From assembly GCA_944382835.1 (NCBI GenBank), contig CALWNP010000016.1, positions 1-52,891 of the forward strand: 52,891 nt of DNA, given 5' to 3'. The translations under genes and the position numbers were made by a program. The notes under the pieces were generated by a model that worked only from the letters and a program-made list of their open reading frames with translations, was not told the origin of the DNA and did not search any database. The stretch's first letter is position 1, and the number at the start of each line of letters is the position of its first letter. Origin of the DNA: an uncultured Gemmiger sp. (GTDB lineage Bacteria; Bacillota; Clostridia; Oscillospirales; Ruminococcaceae). Below, in pieces: positions 26,940 through 36,752 of the stretch.

Positions 26940-28079
26940 TTATTTGACGGCGTACAGATCGGTTAACCGGTTCATATTTTCACGTTTCAGCTCCAGTGTG
27001 GGGTGGACATAGCGGTTCATCGTGATGGTGACGCTGGCGTGACCCAGGATCTCGCTCAGGCTTTTGATGTCAAAGCCCACCTCCACACAGCGGGAGGCAA
27101 AACTGTGCCGCAGGCTATGGAAATTGGCGTCCGCAATTCCACATTCCTTCAAGACCCGCTTGAAATGATTCTGCATGGTACGGGGTTCCACATAATGCCC
27201 GGCCACCCCGGTCAGGACAAAGGCGTCCGCTTCCCGGCGGCAGTGGCGGAGCAGCGGCAGCAACGGGTCCGGCAGCGGGATGGTCCGGATGGAGCACTCG
27301 CTCTTGGGGGTGGAAATCACGATCTTGGTCTTGTGCCCGCCGGTCGGCTGGGAAATCTGGATGCGCTGCATGGCCTGATGGATGAACAGCGTCTTGTCGG
27401 GAAAGGAAAAATCCCCCCACTTCAGGGCACAGATCTCCCCGACCCGCAGCCCGGTGAACAGGCAGATCAACACCCCCAGGTCCCGGCTGTCCCGGGAGTC
27501 AAACAGATACCGGCACAGCGCCTGCTGTTCGGTTTTGCTCAGCACCCGCATTTCCCGGTGCTCCCGCTTGATGGTGATGGAGCGTCCCCCCAAAGGCGGC
27601 GGATTTCCCCGGTCGGCCGAATATTGCAGAATGTTATGGAGCAGGGCCAGGACGTCGGACACCGTCTTGGGGGAAAGGCCCCGCTTTGCCTTGCCGCCCT
27701 GGGTGAGCAGGGTGTTGCACAGCTGGTCCAGGCAGTGGTAGTCCATCTGGGAGATGGGCTTGTCCCCCAGTGCCGGCAAAAGATACCCGGCCAGAAGGTT
27801 GCGGTATTTGACCATGGTGGACTCCTTGACCCGCTGCTCCTTGGAAAGGAACCACTCACCGGCAACCTGCCGGAAGGTGGCGCCGGGGGCTCCGGCGGAC
27901 TCTGCTGCGGACTGGATGGATTGCGACTGTGCATCGCACATTTTTTGCTGCAATTCGTGGTAGGTTCTGGCGTACAGATACCCGTATTTTGCCTTTCCGG
28001 CGCCGGAATGTCCCTTGATATAGCGCCCCTCCCAACGGCCGTCCCTGCATTTGTAAATATTTTTTCCGATTCTCGGCAT
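26940..28079 (-). CDS. Tyrosine recombinase (integrase family), likely invertase
   Basis: A 379-residue site-specific recombinase. The N-terminus (MPRIGKNIYKCRDGRWEGRY) resembles the arm-site binding domain of Tn916-type integrases, residues 65-155 form a SAM-like core-binding domain, and the catalytic domain has Arg212 (TGLRVGEICALKW), His321 and Arg324 (HSLRHSF), His347 (LGHASV) and the nucleophile Tyr357. All key residues are present. ATG 28079 has GGAG; an open extension upstream has no start signal. The gene lies wholly between two inverted 19-base repeats together with a promoter that fires into the pilus operon, so inversion is a more likely role than integration. No other mobile-element genes are nearby. 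Confidence 0.92.
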   Translation of the reverse strand: MPRIGKNIYKCRDGRWEGRYIKGHSGAGKAKYGYLYARTYHELQQKMCDAQSQSIQSAAESAGAPGATFRQVAGEWFLSKEQRVKESTMVKYRNLLAGYLLPALGDKPISQMDYHCLDQLCNTLLTQGGKAKRGLSPKTVSDVLALLHNILQYSADRGNPPPLGGRSITIKREHREMRVLSKTEQQALCRYLFDSRDSRDLGVLICLFTGLRVGEICALKWGDFSFPDKTLFIHQAMQRIQISQPTGGHKTKIVISTPKSECSIRTIPLPDPLLPLLRHCRREADAFVLTGVAGHYVEPRTMQNHFKRVLKECGIADANFHSLRHSFASRCVEVGFDIKSLSEILGHASVTITMNRYVHPTLELKRENMNRLTDLYAVK

Positions 28080-28231
28080 TGTGGTCTCCTTTCTGCGTGA
28101 CGACATTTTTGACGGCGTTCCTTTCCATCCAACGCCATTTTGCGGGCAAAACGCCGGACAAAATCGGGACGCTCTCTCGATTCTTGGTGGGAAAAAGGGC
28201 GGAGGGGGTGGAAAATATCCGAAATACGGCC

Positions 28232-28260
28232 TTGACAATAAAAATAATAACATTTATACT
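28232..28260 (+). promoter_or_regulatory. Invertible promoter, now directed into the pilus operon
   Basis: TTGACA (28232-28237) and TATACT (28255-28260) are 17 bases apart, almost perfect sigma-70 consensus, in an AT-rich patch. It lies 41 bases inside the right repeat and points to the adhesin gene at 28368. On inversion it would point left to the esterase terminator. Confidence 0.88.
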
Positions 28261-28300
28261 TATTAAAACTTTCTGTTATCACCATAATTTTCCTGTCTTG

Positions 28301-28319
28301 GAGTACAATACTCTACGAA
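28301..28319 (-). repeat. Right inverted repeat of the invertible segment
   Basis: GAGTACAATACTCTACGAA, the reverse complement of the left repeat with one mismatch. It is transcribed in the leader of the pilus mRNA in the present orientation. The repeats are inverted, not direct, so recombination between them flips the 1.4-kb segment instead of excising it. Confidence 0.88.
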
Positions 28320-28367
28320 TTGTGCAAAATTGGTTCGTTTTTCTGATTTTTGAAGGGGGGATAGAGC

Positions 28368-31300
28368 GTGAAGAGCAGACCATTCTACCGTTTTGCTGCG
28401 CTCGTACTTTGTGCGCTGATGCTGCTGTCGTTTCCGCCCTATGATGGAGTGACGGCATTCCGGGCGTTTGCCGAGCCGCTGCCGGAGGCCTCCGAACTCC
28501 AGACCTCCGAGACGGCACAGGCGGAACCTTCCGCCTCGCCGCAGGAGGACACGTCTTCCCCACAACAACCCGGGGCCGATTCCCAGCAGCCAAGCCAGTC
28601 CGACGGGGAGCCTGCCGCAGAGCAGGATGCGGCATCTGACAAAGAGCAGGATGCAGCATCTGCCGCGGAGCAGGACGCCGAAACGCCGGCCACGCCGGAG
28701 AACGCCATCGGTGCGCCGCTGCGCGCCCCGCAGCGCAGCGTGGCCAGCTACACCCTGTCGCTGCGTCTGGACGGCGGCGTGCTGGAAGGTCTCCCGGAGG
28801 CAGGCTGGACGCTGGATTCCGAAACCGATCAGTGGACCTGCAGCATGACCGAGACCGCGGCGGGCGCGGGGGTTTCGCTGACCCTGGGCCAGCCCAACCG
28901 CGAGGGCTATGTCTTTGACGGCTGGGAGGCCGGCGAAGGCGCCGCACAGCAGCAGGACGGCGGCTGGCTGGTCACGGGGGATACCACCTTCACCGCCCGC
29001 TGGCTGCCGGTGGCCACCCCCGGCACCGCTCTGCTGGACCTGAAGAGCACCCAGAAGGTGACCATCACCGCCCGCAAATGGAGCAATACCAATAATTCCT
29101 ATTCCCTGGTGCTCTCCCATGCGGATACCCAAACCATGCCGGACAGCAAAGCTCTGGTGGATGCGCTGAACAGAACGGCCAACGGTCTGCAGCTGAGCTA
29201 TACCTATCTCGATGCCGAGGGCAGCACGGTGTCCAAGACCACCGGCTTCTCCCTTGACTGGAACGACCCCACGCTGAATGTCCTGCTGACCGACATGAAG
29301 GCGGCTGTGGGTGACCATCAGTTCAAAGGCACCACCTACACCATCACCCTGCCGCAGGAGTACCTGATCGGCCTCATTGCCAACCAGGAAAAACTGGATG
29401 CCACCCAGGTCCAGCTGGCCTACGATGAAGCCCTGAAGGATAAGGTGGAGCTGAACGTGACCCTGGGTGCGGCCCAGAGCGTCATCCAAAACAAAGAACA
29501 GTACGAGATCCAGACGGTGGACCCCCAGAATGTGACCTTCAACCTCTTTGACTACTGGGTTACCGACCCGCTGATCTCCGACCAGATCAGCGACAGCAAT
29601 ATCTATCAATTCAACCTGTTTCAGTCGGGGGTCAACAAGGACCACGGCCTGATCTTCCGCAAAAATTCCGCAAGCGGCACGTGGAACGCTTGGACCGACA
29701 AGACAGGCGGTGTCAGAAAGGGCATTGTCAAGAATAACCTCCAGGGCGATTACCCGGTTCTGAACCTGAAAAACGGGTTCCATGCCAGCGGCAACTGGGG
29801 AGGCACCACGGGAAACTACGATCCCGAAGAATCCCTTGAGTATCTCTTTAACCCCACAAAGGTCAAGGAAGGAAACTATGGCAAGGCTTATTCCAATGTG
29901 ACCGGGCTGCTCAAGATTGCGGACAACGGAAACTATTACTACTCCAGCCACGAAAACTTTGCCGAGTTCAACGAAGCGGAAAACAGCTTCAATGTCTACA
30001 ACACCTGGGGTGTCAAAAAGGGCGGATCTTCTCCCAATGGACAGTTCTTCCCCTTCAACAGCGCCGAAGAGGTTTTTGATCTGGACAGCAACGGCCAGCT
30101 GACCCAGAAAAACTTCACCTCCCTGGATGACCGCATCAACCACTATCTGGGTCTGACCATGGAGGCGGAGTTCCAGCAGCCGCTGGACGGTATGGTCAGC
30201 GTGGGCACTTCGGCAAAACCCATGGTCTTTGACTTCTCGGGTGATGACGACGTCTGGATCTTCATCGACGGCGTTCTGGTAGCGGACCTGGGCGGCATCC
30301 ACGACGAGATGAAGGTCTCCATCGATTTTTCCACCGGCGCCATCCATGTGGAGCGCGCATACAACCCCAACGACAACACCACCTGGGATACCACTCTGAG
30401 AGCTCAGTTTGAGGCGGCCGAAAATACCTCCATCAGCTTTGACGGCAATACCTTTGCCGGCAACACCGTCCACACCCTCAAGATGTTCTATCTGGAACGG
30501 GGCAACACCGACTCCAACCTGACCCTTTCCTTCAACCTGATGGAGCCGGTGGACAGCGAACTCATCAAGCTGGACCAGAACGGCGAGCCGGTTCAGGGCG
30601 CCGGATTCTCCCTCTATGAGGCGGCGGTGGACGAGGCGGGCCAACCGATTCTGGGGGACGACGGCAGATATCAGGTGGAAACCTTCATCGCCGAAAACCT
30701 GACCAGCGATGAAGACGGCCACTGTACCTTGCCAAAGGGCTATGATTTCAGCCAGCACACCTATTATGTCCTGCGGGAGACCAAAATCCCCGCCGGCTAT
30801 TTCAGCACCGGGGATGTGCTGCTGCGGTATGACCGGTTTGAAGAACATCCCGACGGCACCAGCTCCGGCACCAACCTGCTGTTGGTGGAAAACCGCTGGA
30901 CCACCGGTGCAGTCTCCAACTTTGTGGCCCAGGTCAGCCAGGCCGGAACCCTGCATTACGATGACGGCGGCGAAATCGCCCTGTCCACCGGGCAGGACGG
31001 CCTGATCCTGGCCGTGCCGCTGCTCAAATCCACCGCCGGCGACTGGCTGCCGCTGTACGGCTCCAACCTCACCGGCTACCATGCGGTGGAATACGACCCC
31101 TCGGTCGGGGATGCCGAAGAACAGCAGCGCAAGGCCATCCTGACCGCGGCGCTGCGGCAGATCTACGGCGCCGGTCAGGACGAGCACCAGGACGAGGATC
31201 TGGGATACCGCAGATGGTATCTGGAATGGAACGAGAAAAACCAGCGCTACCAGGGCACCCTGGTGGATCTGCCCGGCGATGCCTCCCGCTACTACTGGGC

Positions 31301-33806
31301 CAGCGGTTCGGTGGATGCCGATATGAGCGCCGCCTATTATTTCCTGGATCTGGGCAGCCTGAAAGGTCTTTTCGGTACCACAACCGGGATGGACACCGCC
31401 GACAAACTGAACGCGGTGTATCAGGCCATCCAGAAGGAAGCAGACGCAGATGCCGCCATCCAACAGCTGGTGGAGAAGATTCTGAACCAGGATCAAAAGG
31501 TCTTTGGACTGCTGGATGTGGGCGCGTTCAACCGCACCTTTGCCAGCCGGATCTATGTCCCCGACGTGGAGCCGGAGCTCCAGGTGCTCAAGCTGGACTC
31601 CGACGGCAACCCGCTGAAGGGGGTCGAGTTTACCCTCTATCAGGGCAGCGAAGCCACCGGGACGGAGATTGCCTCCGGCGCCACCGACGAGAACGGCCTT
31701 CTGATCTTCTCCCAGACGGTGGAAAATGGCCCGGGAACCGCCAATGCGGTGCTGACAGAGGGCAATTACATTCTGAAGGAAACCGAGACGCTGGAGGGCT
31801 ATGAGATCAGGACGGAAACGGTCCCGGTGTATGTCACATCCACCGGCCGGGTCTACGCCGACGCCCTGCAGGAGGATGACGGCATCACGGTGCGCAAGGG
31901 CCTGGGCAAGCTGCTTCAGACGATGGTGCGCTACGCCTCGGAGGGCAGCGTCAACGTCACCCTGCGGGACATCAGCGCCCGGCTGATCACGGCGGAAAAG
32001 GTCACGGATCTGCCCGCCGCCATCCCCACCGGCGAACCCCTCCACCTGCATTACGGGCTGAGCAATGCCCTGCTGGAATACGGCACCCACGAAATCAACG
32101 GTGTGGCCCCCAACCCCTATTTTGAGGTGGATACCGACTACGCCGGCATCGAGATCCAGCAGAATTACGAGGCCCACCAGGGCGATGCCCTGTACAGTGC
32201 GGTGGTGAACAAGACCTACCTGGGCGATACCAACATCCGCGGCCTGTTTACCGGGTCCACCACCGTGGTGGTCCGCAACCGCAAGACCGATGAAATGGGG
32301 AAATTCTCCATCGAAAAATCGGTCAGCGGCGATGCCAGCAATCCCCAGGATACCTTCCCCTTCCAGGTCACCGTCAGCAAACCGGAGGCGGGCTGGGAAA
32401 ATCCGTCCTGCCCCTATCGCATCACCGACTCCGAAAACACCACCCTGGAAGAGGGCACCCTGACCTTTGCAAAGGGGAACGATGACCTGTACCGGATTGC
32501 CGGCGTGACGCTGGCAGACGGCACAGAATCTTCCTACATCAAAAAAAACCAGGCGGATACATACCAGATCTGGCTGCAAGACGGCCAGAAGATCGAGGTG
32601 GCAGACCTGCCCTTTGATGCGACGGTGACCGCGAAAGAGATGGACAACAACGGCTACACCACCCAGGTGTCGGTCAACGACGGCGAATGGACCACCGCAA
32701 CCCAGGCCTCCGGCAATGTGGCGCGTCCCATCGGAAACCCGGCCTTCCATTTCAACAACCACAAGGACCTGTTGACCGATCTGGTCCTCAAAAAGATGGT
32801 GACGGGAACCGAATCGCAGACCAAGTTCCCCTTCACCATCCGCCTCACCGATGCTGCGGATTCCGCCGCCCTGACAGGCAGCTATCCCTTCACCGTGACC
32901 GATGCAACCGGGGCACAAACCCAGCAGGGGAAGATTGAAAACGGCACCCTGACGGTGAATCTGGGGCACGGCGATACCCTGACCATCAAGAATCTGCCGG
33001 TGGGGGCCAAGTACCTGATCACCGAAACCCCCATGGGCTTTACCCCCACCGTCATGGTCAACGACCAGGTGGTGGAAGTGGTGGACAACAGCATCAGCGG
33101 TCAGCTGGGACAGAACAACACGGTCAACACGGTGGTCTTTACCAACAGCCGCACCGGTTCTATCACCATCACCAAACGGGACGGCGTGGGCAACCTGCTC
33201 AGCGGCGCCGGATTCACCCTGTATACCGTGGATGCGGGCAGCAAGACCCAATACCGCACCGAACAGCGGACTGCGCTGGCCATGAATGTGGAGGTGCAGG
33301 AGGGTGACCAGAACTTTGATCGGGATGCCATGCGCTACACCGACGGGACGAACTCCTACACGGTGCACACGACCAAGGACAACGGATATTTCTACTATCG
33401 TTTCCTGAGCGAGTCGGAACGGCAGCAGTACTACAACGGAACGCTGCAGAACTCCGACCGGGTGGAAGCGGTGGTGCAGTTCACCGACCTGCCGCTGGAA
33501 AACACCTATGCGGTGGAGGAAACCACCGTCCCGGACGGATACGTCCAGAACGCGGATTTTGAAGCCACCATGGGGGAAATCCGTCTGGGTGCTCCTGCCG
33601 GGGAGGGGGACAACCCCGTCTACGACATCCTGTATACCGTGACCAACCACAGGAAGCTGGTCCTGCCCACTGCAGGGCAGATGGGCATTGCCCCCACCCT
33701 GATGATGGGTGTGCTTCTGCTGGTGGCAGCAGCGCTGCTGCTGTGGTTTGCCCGCCGCAAACCCCGCCGTGCCGGTCCGCCCGGGCCCCGGCACCCCACC
33801 CCCTAG
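28368..33806 (+). CDS. Large sortase-anchored adhesin with fibro-slime and SpaA/Cna_B-like domains (probable pilus tip)
   Basis: An 1812-residue surface protein. GTG start 28368 has GGGGGG at 7 bases. Signal peptide about 1-35, then a Gln/Glu/Ala-rich linker (to about 115, with repeated EQDAAS units), an InlB-like repeat near 180-225 (GYVFDGWEAGEG), a fibro-slime-type domain with FDFSGDDDVWIFIDGVLVAD near residue 620, a SpaA-like domain near 730 (IKLDQNGEPVQGAGFSLYE), another near 1070 (LKLDSDGNPLKGVEFTLY), two pilin-type domains from about 1310 and 1471, a last SpaA-like domain near 1597, and the sorting signal LPTAG near 1766, a membrane helix and a basic tail. The size and order suggest a tip adhesin. 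The sorting motif departs from LPxTG. First gene of the pilus operon. Confidence 0.9.
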   Translation: MKSRPFYRFAALVLCALMLLSFPPYDGVTAFRAFAEPLPEASELQTSETAQAEPSASPQEDTSSPQQPGADSQQPSQSDGEPAAEQDAASDKEQDAASAAEQDAETPATPENAIGAPLRAPQRSVASYTLSLRLDGGVLEGLPEAGWTLDSETDQWTCSMTETAAGAGVSLTLGQPNREGYVFDGWEAGEGAAQQQDGGWLVTGDTTFTARWLPVATPGTALLDLKSTQKVTITARKWSNTNNSYSLVLSHADTQTMPDSKALVDALNRTANGLQLSYTYLDAEGSTVSKTTGFSLDWNDPTLNVLLTDMKAAVGDHQFKGTTYTITLPQEYLIGLIANQEKLDATQVQLAYDEALKDKVELNVTLGAAQSVIQNKEQYEIQTVDPQNVTFNLFDYWVTDPLISDQISDSNIYQFNLFQSGVNKDHGLIFRKNSASGTWNAWTDKTGGVRKGIVKNNLQGDYPVLNLKNGFHASGNWGGTTGNYDPEESLEYLFNPTKVKEGNYGKAYSNVTGLLKIADNGNYYYSSHENFAEFNEAENSFNVYNTWGVKKGGSSPNGQFFPFNSAEEVFDLDSNGQLTQKNFTSLDDRINHYLGLTMEAEFQQPLDGMVSVGTSAKPMVFDFSGDDDVWIFIDGVLVADLGGIHDEMKVSIDFSTGAIHVERAYNPNDNTTWDTTLRAQFEAAENTSISFDGNTFAGNTVHTLKMFYLERGNTDSNLTLSFNLMEPVDSELIKLDQNGEPVQGAGFSLYEAAVDEAGQPILGDDGRYQVETFIAENLTSDEDGHCTLPKGYDFSQHTYYVLRETKIPAGYFSTGDVLLRYDRFEEHPDGTSSGTNLLLVENRWTTGAVSNFVAQVSQAGTLHYDDGGEIALSTGQDGLILAVPLLKSTAGDWLPLYGSNLTGYHAVEYDPSVGDAEEQQRKAILTAALRQIYGAGQDEHQDEDLGYRRWYLEWNEKNQRYQGTLVDLPGDASRYYWASGSVDADMSAAYYFLDLGSLKGLFGTTTGMDTADKLNAVYQAIQKEADADAAIQQLVEKILNQDQKVFGLLDVGAFNRTFASRIYVPDVEPELQVLKLDSDGNPLKGVEFTLYQGSEATGTEIASGATDENGLLIFSQTVENGPGTANAVLTEGNYILKETETLEGYEIRTETVPVYVTSTGRVYADALQEDDGITVRKGLGKLLQTMVRYASEGSVNVTLRDISARLITAEKVTDLPAAIPTGEPLHLHYGLSNALLEYGTHEINGVAPNPYFEVDTDYAGIEIQQNYEAHQGDALYSAVVNKTYLGDTNIRGLFTGSTTVVVRNRKTDEMGKFSIEKSVSGDASNPQDTFPFQVTVSKPEAGWENPSCPYRITDSENTTLEEGTLTFAKGNDDLYRIAGVTLADGTESSYIKKNQADTYQIWLQDGQKIEVADLPFDATVTAKEMDNNGYTTQVSVNDGEWTTATQASGNVARPIGNPAFHFNNHKDLLTDLVLKKMVTGTESQTKFPFTIRLTDAADSAALTGSYPFTVTDATGAQTQQGKIENGTLTVNLGHGDTLTIKNLPVGAKYLITETPMGFTPTVMVNDQVVEVVDNSISGQLGQNNTVNTVVFTNSRTGSITITKRDGVGNLLSGAGFTLYTVDAGSKTQYRTEQRTALAMNVEVQEGDQNFDRDAMRYTDGTNSYTVHTTKDNGYFYYRFLSESERQQYYNGTLQNSDRVEAVVQFTDLPLENTYAVEETTVPDGYVQNADFEATMGEIRLGAPAGEGDNPVYDILYTVTNHRKLVLPTAGQMGIAPTLMMGVLLLVAAALLLWFARRKPRRAGPPGPRHPTP

Positions 33807-33867
33807 CTATGGTGCAAGTTCCTGCATCCAAGATATTTTGAGAAAGAAAATGAGAGGAGAACAAGCA

Positions 33868-35778
33868 ATGATAAAGATGAAACACAAAGCAAAACGATTA
33901 TTTGCCACAGTATTGGGCCTGCTGATGGCCCTCAGCCTGCTGAGCACCACCGCCTTTGCTGCGGATAGCTCGGCGAGCATCACCGTAAATATGTCCGGCA
34001 TCACGACTGTGCCGCAGGAAGAGCTGGAACAGATCCAAGTGACCCCCTATCTGGTCCTGGATCAGGTCAATGATACCGAGACCGATGCGACCAAAAAGCA
34101 GTATGAAGTGACCCAGGCTTTCAAGCTCTTCTTTGATCATCAGGACAAAAGCGCTCCTGAAGAAGGCTTTACCAGCGGCCTGGACACCATCTTTAAAACG
34201 GTTGCTGCAGAAAGCAAGGTTTATCTGACCTATAACGAAACGGAAAAAAAGCTGGTAGCCTCGGCATCTGTGCCGGAGAATTCTGAAACCAAGTATATTG
34301 AAGTGAGCGGCGGCGCTCTGGATCAGACCTATCCCGAAGCAGAACTGCTCAGCCGGATTCAGGAGAATGGGGCCAAGAGCATCCTGTACAGCTGGATTGA
34401 AAAATACATCAAGGCGGCAAACGTTCCGGAAGCGACTCCTGCAACGAAAGATAACAACGGCACGAATATTACCATCAGTGGCCTGAATGAGGGCTACTAC
34501 GCCCTTCTGTTTGCCAACGCCCCCGACGGGGTGTCGGTGATCCAGGGCATCCTGATCCCGACAAAGAGTCCGGAAGGAGCCGAAATTGATCTGAAAGCAG
34601 AGCAGCTCCCGCTGAACAAGCAGGTGATCAATGCGCAGCATGGAGAAGCGTTCGACGACAGTCCTGCTTATACGGGCAACAAGGAGACCTCGGGGGATAT
34701 CGGCGACACCCTGACGTATCAGATCCTCACCAAGGTTCCCACCCTGGCGGATTCCGAGAATCTGACTGCCTTTGTGCTGTCCGATGCCATGGAGAACCAG
34801 CAGTTGACCGACACCATGACCCTGACCCTGACAAAGGATGGTAACAAGGCTGAGTTTACCGCACCGCTGCCCGCCAACCCCGACGAGCCGACTTATTTCG
34901 CTAAGCCAGGAGACAATGCCTCAAAGATTGCAAAGCTGACGGTTTATGCCTATGGACAGGATAGCGATGGTGTCAAAAAACAGAAATTCAAAGTCGATTT
35001 CCTGCCCATGACCACAGGTGATCCGTCGGTTGTGGAAGATGCAATCACCGATCCGCTGACCAACTATCAGGGCTATGATGTGAAGCTGATCTACTCCGCC
35101 GAGCTGACCACAGATGCCGTCCAGGTCAACGACAACGATGTGACCCTGGATTATACCAACAATGGCGATGATTCGCAACAGACGGATCATACCGAGGTCT
35201 ACACCTACGGCATCGACGTGCAGAAAACCTTCAGCGATGGCAACACCAGCGCCGAAAATTATAACGCTGTCACATTCTCCCTGTACACCGACGAGGCGTA
35301 TCGTGTGACTGAAGGAACCAAGACCCCGATGAACCTCTACGGCTCGGCCGGCAGCTACACGACCGACGGAACGACGCAGGCACAAACCGTTCTGAATCTG
35401 AGCACCGCCGGCAAGCTGACCATCACCGGCCTGGACGATGGCACCTACTGGCTGGTTGAGAATACCACCGCTGACGGATACACCGTGTCTCAGCCCATCC
35501 AGATTGTTCTGGCGGCCGATACCGACAACAAGGCACAACTGGATGATGACGGGACCTCTGCCATGATCAACGGCACCGGCAAAGATCTGGCGACCGTTGA
35601 CTCCCAGGCCAACACCAGCATCAGCCTGGCCAAGTTTGATGTCCTGAACCAGAAGGGCTTCAACCTGCCCCAGACCGGCGGCGCCGGTACCTGGATGTTC
35701 ACCATCGGCGGTATCCTGCTGGTGGCGGCGGCCGGTGTGCTGTTTGCACTGTCCCGCAAAAAGGACGGCTCCAAGTAA
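33868..35778 (+). CDS. LPQTG major pilin (SpaH/EbpB-like)
   Basis: A 636-residue backbone pilin. Signal peptide about 1-31 (ending TTAFA), several immunoglobulin-like domains probably closed by isopeptide bonds, an E-box-like YWLVENTTADGYTV near residue 530, and C-terminal LPQTGG near 601, a membrane helix and RKKDGSK. Lys251 in LPLNKQV sits where the polymerising lysine of backbone pilins lies; this is an inference. ATG 33868 has AGAGGAGA. Base composition is less GC-rich than the housekeeping genes around. It lies 61 bases after the adhesin gene and is followed by a hairpin that may limit sortase expression. Confidence 0.92.
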   Translation: MIKMKHKAKRLFATVLGLLMALSLLSTTAFAADSSASITVNMSGITTVPQEELEQIQVTPYLVLDQVNDTETDATKKQYEVTQAFKLFFDHQDKSAPEEGFTSGLDTIFKTVAAESKVYLTYNETEKKLVASASVPENSETKYIEVSGGALDQTYPEAELLSRIQENGAKSILYSWIEKYIKAANVPEATPATKDNNGTNITISGLNEGYYALLFANAPDGVSVIQGILIPTKSPEGAEIDLKAEQLPLNKQVINAQHGEAFDDSPAYTGNKETSGDIGDTLTYQILTKVPTLADSENLTAFVLSDAMENQQLTDTMTLTLTKDGNKAEFTAPLPANPDEPTYFAKPGDNASKIAKLTVYAYGQDSDGVKKQKFKVDFLPMTTGDPSVVEDAITDPLTNYQGYDVKLIYSAELTTDAVQVNDNDVTLDYTNNGDDSQQTDHTEVYTYGIDVQKTFSDGNTSAENYNAVTFSLYTDEAYRVTEGTKTPMNLYGSAGSYTTDGTTQAQTVLNLSTAGKLTITGLDDGTYWLVENTTADGYTVSQPIQIVLAADTDNKAQLDDDGTSAMINGTGKDLATVDSQANTSISLAKFDVLNQKGFNLPQTGGAGTWMFTIGGILLVAAAGVLFALSRKKDGSK

Positions 35779-35805
35779 GGGCCTTTCCACTCCGTTTTTC
35801 CACCT

Positions 35806-35840
35806 GATTGGGCAGAAGGGCATCCTTCTGCCCAATCTTT
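35806..35840 (+). terminator. Hairpin between pilin and sortase genes (partial terminator)
   Basis: GATTGGGCAGAAGG (35806-35819) pairs perfectly with CCTTCTGCCCAATC (35824-35837), followed by only TTT. The sortase gene starts 19 bases later with no promoter in between, so the hairpin is best read as an attenuator lowering sortase relative to pilin. Confidence 0.75.
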
Positions 35841-35858
35841 GCAAAGAGAGGTTTGCTT

Positions 35859-36752
35859 TTGGGGCGAAAAATCATCAGCGTGCTTTCGGCACTGGTTTTT
35901 CTGGCGGGGGTGGCGATTCTGTCCTACCCGGCCGTCAGCAACCTGTACTACGAATCCCAGCAGGAAAAGCTGACCGAATACTACGATGCCCTGGTGACCG
36001 AGTCGGTCCCCGAGGAGGAAATCCCCACCGAATTTCAGGCGTGCTGGGATTACAACCAGGGGCTGCTGCAGGGCGGTGTCCTGCTCACCGACCCCTTTGA
36101 CGAAAGCCAGCTGGACCCCACCGCCATGCCCTATGCCGGTCTGCTCAACGTGGACGGCAGCGGCGCCATGGGGTATCTGACCATCCCCTCCATCGACGTG
36201 AACCTGGTCATCTACCACGGCACCGGGGAGGATGTGCTGCAAAAAGGGGTGGGGCACCTGCAGGGCACCTCACTGCCGGTGGGGGGCACCGGCAGCCACT
36301 GCGTGCTGTCGGCCCACAGCGGCCTGAGCAGCAAAAAGCTCTTCACCGATCTGGACAAGGTGGTGGAGGGGGATGTCTTTTACCTGCACATCCTGGGCGA
36401 GGTGCTGGCCTACCAGGTGGACCAGATCAAGGTGGTGCTGCCCAATGAGACCGAGGACCTGCGCATCAACGCGGAGCAGGACTATGTCACCCTGCTCACC
36501 TGCACCCCCTACGGCGTCAACACCCATCGCCTGCTGGTCCGCGGCACCCGCATCCCCTACGAGGAAGCCGTCGTGGTGGAACAGACCGCCGAGCCCCACA
36601 GCAGCACCTGGCTGAAACAGTATCTGGAAGCCGCGCTGGTGGGGCTGGTCATCGCGCTGGTGCTGGTGATTCTGCTCTATCTGTGGAGCTGGAACCGCCT
36701 GCGCCGCAAGCGGAAGGCCGGACGGCGCAGCTGTCAAAGGAGTCCCAAATGA
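35859..36752 (+). CDS. Class C sortase
   Basis: A 297-residue membrane transpeptidase. N-terminal helix about 5-22, lid motif TDPFDES, catalytic His in VLSAHSGLSSK, catalytic Cys in LLTCTPYGVNTHRLLVRG with the conserved Arg, and a second membrane helix near the C-terminus, all typical of pilus-assembling class C sortases. No ATG fits; TTG at 35859 has AGAGAGG at good spacing (MGRKIISVLSALVF). It overlaps the next sortase gene by four bases. It probably polymerises the LPQTG pilin at 33868-35778. Confidence 0.9.
   Translation: MGRKIISVLSALVFLAGVAILSYPAVSNLYYESQQEKLTEYYDALVTESVPEEEIPTEFQACWDYNQGLLQGGVLLTDPFDESQLDPTAMPYAGLLNVDGSGAMGYLTIPSIDVNLVIYHGTGEDVLQKGVGHLQGTSLPVGGTGSHCVLSAHSGLSSKKLFTDLDKVVEGDVFYLHILGEVLAYQVDQIKVVLPNETEDLRINAEQDYVTLLTCTPYGVNTHRLLVRGTRIPYEEAVVVEQTAEPHSSTWLKQYLEAALVGLVIALVLVILLYLWSWNRLRRKRKAGRRSCQRSPK

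Noticed and set aside
26863-28319. Integrated element bounded by attL/attR
   Set aside because: The repeats at the ends are inverted, not direct, and the segment holds only the recombinase; this fits inversion, not excision.
28263-33794. A minus-strand open frame of about 1840 codons over the adhesin gene
   Set aside because: Same reason: antisense to a well-supported surface protein, no signal peptide, domains or ribosome binding site.
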